Below are positions 19,616 to 27,029 of a stretch of DNA of 64,000 nucleotides, piece after piece. A model generated the notes under the pieces. That model was not told the origin of the DNA, searched no databases, and saw only the letters and a program-made list of their open reading frames with translations. How positions within the stretch are numbered: the stretch's first letter is position 1; every line of letters begins with the position of its first letter. Position numbers and translations under genes: made by a program. Source of the stretch: Sphingobacterium sp. (GTDB lineage: Bacteria > Bacteroidota > Bacteroidia > Sphingobacteriales > Sphingobacteriaceae). The stretch spans positions 57,516 to 121,515 of the forward strand of contig JAITLV010000246.1 in assembly GCA_031277685.1 (NCBI GenBank). The letters are read 5' to 3'.

Positions 19616-20392
19616 TCAGCTTAATCCCAGATTCGCTTCAATCCGCGATCTGCATTTTTCTAAACTGGCGACAATCGCTTCAGTTGACATATTTTGTCCA
19701 CTTTGACGGCGGATAAGCTGTGAAACGGTGAGGCAGGCAATGATGCCTGTTTCAGGCGTTCCTATCGGAACGGAAATATCAATGATGCCCTCGGCATAGG
19801 AGCTGGGCATTTCATAGAAGCCTTTGCGTTTGATATCATCCAGATCGCTGTCAAATTGTTGGCGCTCGGTTTTCTTCAAGCTGCGGTAATAAGGATCAGC
19901 TTCTAGAATTGCTCTTTTTTTCTCTGTTTCGGAAAAACTCAAGAGCAGCTTTCCCGATGCCGTCTGGCTGGTATTGTATAGGTTGCCCTCTTCAATCACA
20001 ATGCTGATCGGCGAAGAGCCTTTTGCGTATGCGATGACCATGACCTGATTGTCGTAGATAACGCAGAGGTGGCAGGGATCTTTGATCTCATTGGAAGCGT
20101 CCTGCATGGGCAGTAAAGAGGTGGCCCGTAATTTCTCTACAAAGGAATGGCGGTGTGAAAGATAATACAGCTTTAACGACAGCGAATATTTGGAAGAAAT
20201 GGGGTCGCGGTGGATGTAACCTCTGGACTCTAAAGATGCCAGCATACGATAGATCTCATTGGGACTTCGATGCAGCCCTATAGCGATCTCGGACTGCGAC
20301 TGTGCTGCCGGTTGTAGCGCCAGGAATTCAATGATTTCCAATCCCTTTTCGAGCGCTGGGGCTTTATATTTATCGGGGCTATTTAATGCCAT
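19616..20392 (-). CDS. IclR family transcriptional regulator
   Basis: About 258 residues from the ATG at 20392; a TTG at 20410 would add six residues and is less likely. The N-terminal winged helix-turn-helix (about 8-70) shows ALEKGLEIIEFLALQP and SQSEIAIGLHRSPNEIYRMLASL with RGYI wing residues. The C-terminal IclR effector domain shows TASGKLLLSF, GFYEMPSSYAEGIIDISVPIG and the final helical stretch. IclR proteins usually sense small organic acids or their derivatives. It is divergent from the solute-binding/CoA-transferase operon and convergent with the symporter. Two palindromes in the divergent region are candidate operators. Control of the CoA-transferase operon is inferred from position. 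Confidence 0.92.
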   Translation of the reverse strand: MALNSPDKYKAPALEKGLEIIEFLALQPAAQSQSEIAIGLHRSPNEIYRMLASLESRGYIHRDPISSKYSLSLKLYYLSHRHSFVEKLRATSLLPMQDASNEIKDPCHLCVIYDNQVMVIAYAKGSSPISIVIEEGNLYNTSQTASGKLLLSFSETEKKRAILEADPYYRSLKKTERQQFDSDLDDIKRKGFYEMPSSYAEGIIDISVPIGTPETGIIACLTVSQLIRRQSGQNMSTEAIVASLEKCRSRIEANLGLS

Positions 20393-20777
20393 AATATGTT
20401 TTGCTAACAAATGATCGGACTAAGATATAAAAACTATTTGATGCCGAGTTTTAGGCTGTCGAAAAAGCGTATTAAATTTTTATATTCGAATATTGTATTT
20501 ATATTTGAATATTATGAACCGCTTTTTCCGCAGTGAAAAAGCACTGGATGGGAAAAGATTATAAATCGTTAAAACCAAGCATACAATCATAGGACCAACT
20601 GCTGCAGGCTGCGATACCGCAATTTACATGCAGCGCAATAGAAAACTGGCATGATCGATTTCGGTTTACTGTGCTTCAGGTACTTGGATTTGTAACGTTT
20701 TACCAAAGTGATCAAGGATAAATATAGCTGGTCTGTTTTTTCGGCAAGACAGCATAAAAATAATAAAGGAATACACA
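20393..20777. promoter_or_regulatory. Divergent control region between IclR gene and CoA-transferase operon
   Basis: 385 bases without a credible gene. The IclR-proximal part holds the two palindromes listed separately. The second palindrome overlaps TATATTTG at 20500-20507, which fits the Bacteroidota -7 consensus TAnnTTTG, but I see no good -33 TTG at the right distance. The operon-proximal part, about 20515-20765, is a leader of more than 200 bases if transcription starts near 20515, with no clear hairpin that I could confirm. In-frame codons upstream of the first operon gene run back to a stop at 20709-20711 and contain no export signal. Confidence 0.5.
20482..20512. promoter_or_regulatory. 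Two 12-bp palindromes, candidate IclR operator pair
   Basis: ATATTCGAATAT at 20482-20493 is a perfect palindrome. ATATTTGAATAT at 20501-20512 is the same with one base changed. Their starts are 19 bp apart, close to two helical turns, so a dimer-of-dimers could bind one face. They lie about 90 bp from the IclR start codon, in the divergent region. Binding by this IclR protein is inference; the repeats are directly visible. Confidence 0.5.
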
Positions 20778-21941
20778 ATGACAGAGAAAATCCAATTGAA
20801 AGGGATTACCTGGGGGCATACCCGAGGCCTGCTGCCCATGGTTGCAACCGCACAACGGTATGAGGAATTACACCCGGCAGTCGAGATTGTTTGGAAGAAA
20901 CGTACGCTGCAGGAGTTTGCGGATAAGTCAGTGACCGATCTGGCCAAGGAATATGATCTTTTGGTGATCGATCACCCCTGGACAGGCCATGCGGCTGCCA
21001 AAGGTATGCTTGCCCCATTTGACGATTACCTGTCGCCAGCTTTTCTGGCCGACCAGCATGCACATAGCGTGGGGAAATCACATGAAAGCTATCATTTTTT
21101 GGGTAAGCAGTGGGCATTGGCCACGGATGCAGCAACACCCGTTGCAGCAAGCCGCCCGGATCTTCTACAGGCGCTCGGACTGACAGTTCCGCGCACCTTT
21201 GATGCCGTACTGGAGCTCGCGAAAAAAGGAAAGGTTGGATTTTCATTATTGCCCATCGACGTGTTGATGAGCTTTTACATGTTCTGCTGTTCTTTGGGTG
21301 AAGAACCTTGCCAGCAACAGGAAAAGATCATCAGTGATGAGGTCGGCATACAGGTGCTCAAATTATTCAAATCACTGGCAGACGAACTGGATCCGGCATT
21401 CTACGAGAAAAATCCTTTTAAGGTATTTGAAGAAATGACCCAAGGCGATGCGATCGTTTATTGTCCATTTGCCTATGGTTATTCAAATTATGCCAGGGTA
21501 GGATATGCCCGCAAGCTGCTGCATTTTCATGATTTGGTCACTTTGAATGGCCTGCCGATGATCAGCACATTAGGAGGGGCAGGATTAGCCGTATCTTCCC
21601 AAAGTCAGCATATCGATGTTGCCATGGATTACGCACGTTTTGTGGCCTCGCCCGAGATCCAGGAAACACTGTATGTCGAAAGTGGGGGACAGCCGGGGCA
21701 TCTGCGTGCTTGGAAAAATGAACAGGTGAATGCCTATACATCCAATTACTTTGCCGATACGCTGCCAGCGCTGGAGCGTGCCTATCTGCGTCCACGCTAT
21801 GATGGACACCTCTATTTTCAGGATCATGCCGGCGATATCGTTGTGGAATATCTACGGCAGGGCGGTGATGAAAGGACGGTGTTGGCAAACATGAATGCAA
21901 TGTACCGGGAATCATTAGTGGATAAAGAAAACAATGGATAA
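20778..21941 (+). CDS. Solute-binding-protein fold (family 1, COG1653-like) without signal peptide
   Basis: 387 residues. The fold pattern is that of ABC sugar-binding proteins: first strand and helix IQLKGITWGHTRGLLPMVATA at residues 5-25, then EYDLLVIDHPWTG, LQALGLTVPRTFDAVLELA, and the late LGGAGLAVSSQSQHIDVAMDYARFVASPE with GGQPGHLRAW near residues 265-315. The fold begins almost at Met1 and the in-frame sequence upstream has no hydrophobic leader, so the protein looks cytoplasmic. No ABC permease or ATPase gene is near. It overlaps the next gene by 8 bp. It could be an enzyme or a sensor on this fold, as known for MqnA/MqnD and Thi5-type proteins, which are PBP-fold enzymes. The function is unknown. 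Confidence 0.75.
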   Translation: MTEKIQLKGITWGHTRGLLPMVATAQRYEELHPAVEIVWKKRTLQEFADKSVTDLAKEYDLLVIDHPWTGHAAAKGMLAPFDDYLSPAFLADQHAHSVGKSHESYHFLGKQWALATDAATPVAASRPDLLQALGLTVPRTFDAVLELAKKGKVGFSLLPIDVLMSFYMFCCSLGEEPCQQQEKIISDEVGIQVLKLFKSLADELDPAFYEKNPFKVFEEMTQGDAIVYCPFAYGYSNYARVGYARKLLHFHDLVTLNGLPMISTLGGAGLAVSSQSQHIDVAMDYARFVASPEIQETLYVESGGQPGHLRAWKNEQVNAYTSNYFADTLPALERAYLRPRYDGHLYFQDHAGDIVVEYLRQGGDERTVLANMNAMYRESLVDKENNG

Positions 21942-23085
21942 TAAACCCCTAGCAGGCCTATTGGTCCTCGAATTTTCACAATTTATGGCCGGTCCGACCG
22001 CAGGCTTGCGTTTGGCTGATCTCGGTGCCCGCGTGGTCAAAATCGAACGCCCCGGAGCCGGCGAAGGTGGCCGGCAGATTGCGATTAAAAATATTTTTGT
22101 GGATGAGAGCAGTTTGGTCTTTCATACCATCAATCGAAATAAGGAATCCTACGCCGCCAATTTGAAAGATGCGCATGATCTGGAGGCGATTAAAAAGTTG
22201 ATCCGTCAGGCTGATGTGATGACGCATAACTTTCGCCCGGGTGTGATGGAAAAGATTGGGCTGGATTACGAAAGTGTGCGTCAGCTCAATCCAAAGATGA
22301 TCTATGCCACCGTAACGGGGTATGGAAATGAAGGGCCATGGGCGAAAAAACCAGGTCAGGATTTGCTGGTGCAATCCCTCTCTGGTCTTTCTTGGTTGTC
22401 GGGCTGCGCGCAGGATGGACCAGTGCCTTTTGGGCTGGCCGTGGTCGATATGTATTGTGCCACACACCTGACACAAGGTATACTGGCTGCATTGCTCCGG
22501 CGGGCACGTACACAACTGGGCGCGCTTGTCGAAGTCAGCTTGCTTGAATCCGCCTTGGATATGCAGTTTGAGCTGCTGACCACACATGCCAACGATGGTC
22601 GCAAATTGCCAGCACGGTCTACCGTTCGCGGGGCAGGGCATGCCTATTTGAGTGCGCCCTACGGCTTATATAAAACGTTGGACGGTCATATTGCCCTGGC
22701 GATGGGCAATGTATCTCATATTGCGGCAGCCATCGGATTACCGGAAGCACCTTATCAGGATGCCTCCACCTGGTTTTCACGGCGCGATGAAATTCTGGAA
22801 GAATTTGCCAGCAAGCTGTGTCAAAAGACGACAGCCGAATGGGTGTCAAAACTGGAATCCGCAGGGATTTGGTGCGGCCCTGTCAATGATTACCACCGTT
22901 TCTTTCAGGAAAAAGGTTTCGCGGAAGCCGGCATGTTGCAGCAAGTGAAGTTGCAGGATGGCAGCGCACTGACAACGACCCGTAGTGTTTATCAGATTGA
23001 CGGAAAACGTCTATTTGCCGATAAACCGGCACCCAAAGTAGGGCAACACAATCAATCCATTGTTCACGATTACTTAGAAAATTAA
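21934..23085 (+). CDS. Family III (CaiB/BaiF) CoA-transferase, first copy
   Basis: 383 residues. The N-terminus has the family pattern LAGLLVLEFSQFMAGPTAGLRLADLGA and KIERPG (residues 6-41), then NRNKES (67-72), HNFRPGVM (98-105) and TGYGNEGPW. The catalytic Asp of the family, which carries the acyl anhydride intermediate, is at D172 in the stretch FGLAVVDMY. Such enzymes move CoA between carboxylic acids (formate/oxalate, carnitine, citramalate, benzylsuccinate). It overlaps the solute-binding gene upstream by 8 bp, and its paralogue starts two bases after its stop. The two may form a heteromer as in several characterised members. The donor and acceptor acids are unknown. Confidence 0.92.
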   Translation: MDNKPLAGLLVLEFSQFMAGPTAGLRLADLGARVVKIERPGAGEGGRQIAIKNIFVDESSLVFHTINRNKESYAANLKDAHDLEAIKKLIRQADVMTHNFRPGVMEKIGLDYESVRQLNPKMIYATVTGYGNEGPWAKKPGQDLLVQSLSGLSWLSGCAQDGPVPFGLAVVDMYCATHLTQGILAALLRRARTQLGALVEVSLLESALDMQFELLTTHANDGRKLPARSTVRGAGHAYLSAPYGLYKTLDGHIALAMGNVSHIAAAIGLPEAPYQDASTWFSRRDEILEEFASKLCQKTTAEWVSKLESAGIWCGPVNDYHRFFQEKGFAEAGMLQQVKLQDGSALTTTRSVYQIDGKRLFADKPAPKVGQHNQSIVHDYLEN

Positions 23086-23086
23086 T

Positions 23087-24229
23087 ATGTTACCATTAGC
23101 GGGCTATACTGTAGTCGATTTTAGTCAGTTTCTATCCGGTCCTTTGGCGAGCTTACGGCTGGCCGATCTGGGGGCTCGGGTGATCAAGATCGAAAAGCCA
23201 GGAACAGGTGATATTTGCAGGCAACTTTATACTTCCGACACGATATTGAATGGTACCTCAACGGTATTTCATGCCATTAATCGCAACAAGGAGAGTATCG
23301 TGCTGGATCTAAAAGATGAAGCCGATGCACAGGTTATCCGGGATTTGCTGCTGAAGGCTGATGTCGTCTTGCATAATTTTCGACCCGGCGTCATGGAACG
23401 TCTGGGCTTTAATTATGCCGCTGTTCGGGCGATTAATCCAACGGTAATTTATGGGGAAATTTCAGGTTATGGAAAGGAAGGTCCTTGGGTAAAACGACCG
23501 GGGCAAGACTTACTTTTGCAGTCACTGACCGGAATGACCTGGTTGAGTGGGGATGCCACACATGGTCCGGTCGCCATGGGACTCTCCATTGTGGACATGT
23601 TTGCTGGCTCAAATCTCTGCAGCGCTATACTGGCCTGCCTGTACCGGCGTGCGATACAGCAGCTGGGCGCCCATGTGCATGTTAGCATGCTGGATTCGGC
23701 AGTGGATATACAGTTTGAGGCTGTTACGACATATTTTCGCGATGGGCAATTGCTGCCACAGCGGAGCACGGTAAGTAATGCGCATGCGTACTTGGCCGCG
23801 CCCTATGGTGTGTACCGCACGCAGGATGGCTTTCTGGCACTGGCAATGGGCTCCATTCCCCTGCTCAGCAAGTTGTTGGATTGTACCGCACTGGAAGGTT
23901 TTGCTGATGGTGAGCAGGCTTTTCAGGAAAGAGATACCATTAAAACAATTTTAGCGAAACATCTGTTAAACGCCCCTACAGCACAGTGGTTGGATATCCT
24001 GGAAGCAGCAGATATCTGGTGTGCCGATGTTATGGACTGGCGGCGCTTGACCGAGCACCAGGCATTTAAACTGTTGAATATGCTACAGGAGGTGTCTATG
24101 GGTGACAGTTTCCGTTATGAGACGACCCGCTGTCCGATTCGTATCGATGGCCAGCGGCTGACAGCAACAAAGGGCTCTCCACAGCTGGGTGAGCATAGTC
24201 AAAAGATAAGGGAGGAACTATATGGCTAA
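23087..24229 (+). CDS. Family III (CaiB/BaiF) CoA-transferase, second copy
   Basis: 380 residues, aligning without gaps to the first copy over the first 170 residues once a two-residue offset is allowed. Family motifs are conserved: LRLADLGARVIKIEKPG, HNFRPGVMERLG, SGYGKEGPW. The catalytic Asp is D170 in MGLSIVDMF, so neither copy looks inactive. The residues between PG and NRNKES differ strongly between copies (about residues 41-62), which may set acyl selectivity. A good Shine-Dalgarno-like GGGAGG at the 3' end of this gene serves the next gene, whose start overlaps by 8 bp. Confidence 0.92.
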   Translation: MLPLAGYTVVDFSQFLSGPLASLRLADLGARVIKIEKPGTGDICRQLYTSDTILNGTSTVFHAINRNKESIVLDLKDEADAQVIRDLLLKADVVLHNFRPGVMERLGFNYAAVRAINPTVIYGEISGYGKEGPWVKRPGQDLLLQSLTGMTWLSGDATHGPVAMGLSIVDMFAGSNLCSAILACLYRRAIQQLGAHVHVSMLDSAVDIQFEAVTTYFRDGQLLPQRSTVSNAHAYLAAPYGVYRTQDGFLALAMGSIPLLSKLLDCTALEGFADGEQAFQERDTIKTILAKHLLNAPTAQWLDILEAADIWCADVMDWRRLTEHQAFKLLNMLQEVSMGDSFRYETTRCPIRIDGQRLTATKGSPQLGEHSQKIREELYG

Positions 24230-25445
24230 ATTACGCTTTGCCGTCCGCAAGTTTGAACCTTTTGAACGCGCTATGGAGGCCTGCTGGTCAGCCTATCAGG
24301 CTTTATACCCATCGGATCTGGAGATGGAGTTTGTCCCGCTGGATTTAGAAGAATTGACCGCAGCATTTTTTGAAAAGAAAGGCCTGTACAATGGCGACTG
24401 GGATATTGTTCACATTAATACCGATTGGATTGCTGCTGCCTATGAAAGTCAGGGGCTGTCTGCACTGGACAGCATGCTTTTGCAGCAAGCACCAGAAGGT
24501 GGGGAACAGGCCTGGCCAGAAAGTTTAAAAAGCTTACAGCGTTTTGATGGCCAGGTTTTCGGTTTGCCCTTTCATGATGGACCGGAATGTCTGGTACTGC
24601 GAAAGGATTTGTTTGAAGATCCTCAGGAGCAGCTCCGTTTTCAGGAAGACTATGGGAAACCCTTGGTACCCCCCAAAACATGGACTGATTTTTTGGATCT
24701 TGCGACATTTTTTACCCGGCCGGCAGATAAGCTGTACGGGACAGTTTTCGCAGGCTATCCGGATGGACATAATGCGGTATTTGATTTCTGCATACAGCTT
24801 TGGTCCCGTGGTGGCGATTTGCTGCCAGACGGAGTTTCCATCAAACTCGATCAGCCACTAGCTGTGGAAGCACTGGATTTTTATCGGTCTTTATTTACAA
24901 CTGGCAAAGGCTTACATCCCGAATCGGCCAATTATGAGTCGGTGCAGGCCGGTGCTGCATTTGCGCGTGGCGAAGTGGCGATGATGGTCAATTGGTTTGG
25001 TTTTGCGTCCTGGGCGCAGATCGATGCCGCTTCGGCTGTAAAAGGAAAAGTGGATGTGGCCGCAATCCCTGCTGCTGAAGGCGGCATGTCACCTTCCCTA
25101 AATGTATACTGGTTGTATGCGATTCCGGAAGGTAGTCGCTATAAACAACAGGCTTATGACTTTATTCGTTTTGCTGTTGGCCAGCAGCAGGATAAGATGC
25201 TGACCTTGGCCGGTGGTGTAGGTTGCCGCTATTCCACATGGCATGATGCCGAGATCAATGGCATGATCCCCTTCTATAAGAAACTTGCTGACCTACACGA
25301 TACCGCACGGACATTGCCACAGTTGTCCAATTGGCCGCATATTGCACATATCATTGATGAAACCGTTACTGCCGCAATGCATACGGACGAAAGTAGCCTT
25401 TCGCTGCTGGCAAAGGCGCAGAAAAAAATAAATACATGCTTATGA
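24222..25445 (+). CDS. Second solute-binding-protein fold (COG1653-like) without signal peptide
   Basis: 407 residues. Start ATG 24222 is preceded by GGGAGG, and no alternative start or leader exists because upstream is coding. It opens directly with strand and helix LRFAVRKFEPFERAMEACW, followed by sugar-binding-protein features: DWDIVHINTDWIAAAYE, PPKTWTDFLDLATFF, GAAFARGEVAMMVNWFG near 250, and a C-terminal half with YAIPEGSRYKQQAYDFIRFAV. It differs from the first binding protein in detail and is not a simple duplicate. It is predicted cytoplasmic and has no transport partner. The arrangement is mirror-like: binding fold, transferase, transferase, binding fold. Function unknown. Confidence 0.75.
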   Translation: MAKLRFAVRKFEPFERAMEACWSAYQALYPSDLEMEFVPLDLEELTAAFFEKKGLYNGDWDIVHINTDWIAAAYESQGLSALDSMLLQQAPEGGEQAWPESLKSLQRFDGQVFGLPFHDGPECLVLRKDLFEDPQEQLRFQEDYGKPLVPPKTWTDFLDLATFFTRPADKLYGTVFAGYPDGHNAVFDFCIQLWSRGGDLLPDGVSIKLDQPLAVEALDFYRSLFTTGKGLHPESANYESVQAGAAFARGEVAMMVNWFGFASWAQIDAASAVKGKVDVAAIPAAEGGMSPSLNVYWLYAIPEGSRYKQQAYDFIRFAVGQQQDKMLTLAGGVGCRYSTWHDAEINGMIPFYKKLADLHDTARTLPQLSNWPHIAHIIDETVTAAMHTDESSLSLLAKAQKKINTCL

Positions 25446-26515
25446 TAGACATTCCATATCAAACGATTTTACCGAAAATCTCGCTACCCATTATTATCAT
25501 TGGTGCTGGTGGAATTGTAAAAGATGCACATTTGCCGGCCTATCGTAAGGCTGGTTTTCAGGTACATGGTATCGTCAACCGCACGAAGCAGAAAGCTGAA
25601 GCACTGGCTGCGGAATTTGGTATCCCACATGTATATGACAGCCTGGGAGAGGCGGTGGCACAGGCTCCAGAAAATGCGGTATATGATGTGACCATCATGC
25701 CCAATACCTTTCTTGAGACCTTGGAAGCATTGCCTGATGGGGCTGCCGTATTGATTCAGAAGCCCATGGGTGACTATTATGTGGAGAGTGAAGCGATTCT
25801 GGAAGTTTGCCGACGAAAGGGCCTGGTTGCCGCAATCAACTGCCAGCTTCGTCAGGCACCTTTTGTCAACGCCGCACGCTGGTTGATTGATCAGGGCTAT
25901 ATCGGGCAGTTGTATGATATGGAAGTGCGCGTGTCTGTGCACACACCTTGGCAGCTTTTCCCCCATGTGATGGTTCACCCACGTCTGGAGATTTTATATC
26001 ATAGTGTACATTACATCGATCTGATCCGCTCATTTCTCGGCAACCCACAATCAGTGTATGCAAAAACAGTAAAGCATCCAGCAAAAGCATTGTCTTCCAG
26101 CAGAACGACGCTGTTATTTGATTATGGCGATACATTGCATGCTGTCGTCAATACAAACCACGATCACGAATTCGGACCACGGCATGAAGAGAGCTATATC
26201 AAGTGGGAGGGCACCAAAGGTGCCATCAAAGCGACAATGGGCTTGTTGATGGATTATCCACATGGCCTGCCCGATGTGTTTGAATATTGTATCAAGCCAG
26301 TGGATGGGAGCAAACCGGAATGGGTGACCTACCCGATTGAAGGAACTTGGTTTCCTGATGCTTTCATCGGCAGCATGGGAAGCCTGATGCGCTTTAAGCT
26401 CGGCGAAATCACTGTTTTACCGGCTGCGGTGGAGGATGTTATCCATACCATGGCCGTCGTGGAAGCAGCCTATCAGAGTAGTGCGCAAGGTGGACAACCC
26501 CTGGTAAAGGAATAA
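25442..26515 (+). CDS. Gfo/Idh/MocA family oxidoreductase in the CoA-transferase operon
   Basis: The ATG at 25442 overlaps the preceding stop as ATGA and is preferred over the ATG at 25436; the difference is two residues. About 357 residues. The Rossmann motif is IIGAGGIVKDAH (about 20-31), the EKP-type motif is QKPMG (near 101), and the C-terminal catalytic region is YHSVHYIDLIR near residue 180. It is a cytosolic NAD(P)-dependent dehydrogenase or reductase of unknown substrate. It is different from the oxidoreductase at 16938. Its place between the solute-binding fold and the MaoC gene suggests a redox step in the same pathway. Confidence 0.87.
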   Translation: MIDIPYQTILPKISLPIIIIGAGGIVKDAHLPAYRKAGFQVHGIVNRTKQKAEALAAEFGIPHVYDSLGEAVAQAPENAVYDVTIMPNTFLETLEALPDGAAVLIQKPMGDYYVESEAILEVCRRKGLVAAINCQLRQAPFVNAARWLIDQGYIGQLYDMEVRVSVHTPWQLFPHVMVHPRLEILYHSVHYIDLIRSFLGNPQSVYAKTVKHPAKALSSSRTTLLFDYGDTLHAVVNTNHDHEFGPRHEESYIKWEGTKGAIKATMGLLMDYPHGLPDVFEYCIKPVDGSKPEWVTYPIEGTWFPDAFIGSMGSLMRFKLGEITVLPAAVEDVIHTMAVVEAAYQSSAQGGQPLVKE

Positions 26516-26564
26516 CATAAAGCATAAACAGAGAACCAACGAATACAAGCTAACCATAAAGACT

Positions 26565-27017
26565 ATGCATTTTGAATCCATTTTTTTTGAAGACTATACA
26601 TTAAACGATAAACGGACGACACTCGGACGAACCCTTACCGAAACAGATTTTGTTGTCCATGCCGGACATACAGGCGACTTTTTTCCACATCACCTGGATG
26701 CAGAATGGTGTAAAACTCAACCCTTCGGGCAGCGTATTGCGCATGGAACAATGGTTTTTGCAATTGGTATCGGGCTGACGGCTTCAGTGATCAATCCGGA
26801 AGCATTTTCAAAAGGCTACGACCGCCTACGTTTTGTGAAACCCGTTTTTATTGGTGATACCATCCATGCGGAGGTAACGATATCCGAAAAGTCGGCGGCT
26901 AAAAATCCAGCTTTCGGGACAGTCGTGGAGCATGTGGAAATTATAAATCAACGCGCTGAAGTGGTGTTGGTCGCAGACCATATTCTGTTGGCGAAGCGGA
27001 AAGAATCCACCATTTAA
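26565..27017 (+). CDS. MaoC-type (R)-specific enoyl-CoA hydratase / hot-dog dehydratase
   Basis: 150 residues, single hot-dog domain. The hydratase motif is intact: GDFFPHHLD with D38 and H43 at the five-residue spacing of the catalytic Asp/His pair of PhaJ-type hydratases, followed by FGQRIAHGTM. The end strand FVKPVFIGDTIHAEVTI is typical. Such enzymes add water to or remove it from acyl-CoA thioesters; relatives act on mesaconyl-CoA and itaconyl-CoA. Together with two CoA-transferases it argues that an acid is activated to a CoA ester and then hydrated or dehydrated. It is 49 bp from the oxidoreductase and 12 bp from the transporter gene. Confidence 0.9.
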   Translation: MHFESIFFEDYTLNDKRTTLGRTLTETDFVVHAGHTGDFFPHHLDAEWCKTQPFGQRIAHGTMVFAIGIGLTASVINPEAFSKGYDRLRFVKPVFIGDTIHAEVTISEKSAAKNPAFGTVVEHVEIINQRAEVVLVADHILLAKRKESTI

Positions 27018-27029
27018 TCGGTATATCAC

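Noticed and set aside
21976..22641. 221-codon minus-strand frame inside the first CoA-transferase
   Set aside because: Antisense shadow of a gene with clear catalytic motifs; the translation shows no domain or export signal.
20778..25445. Solute-binding proteins as parts of an ABC sugar importer
   Set aside because: No signal peptide, lipobox, permease or ATPase is present in the window.
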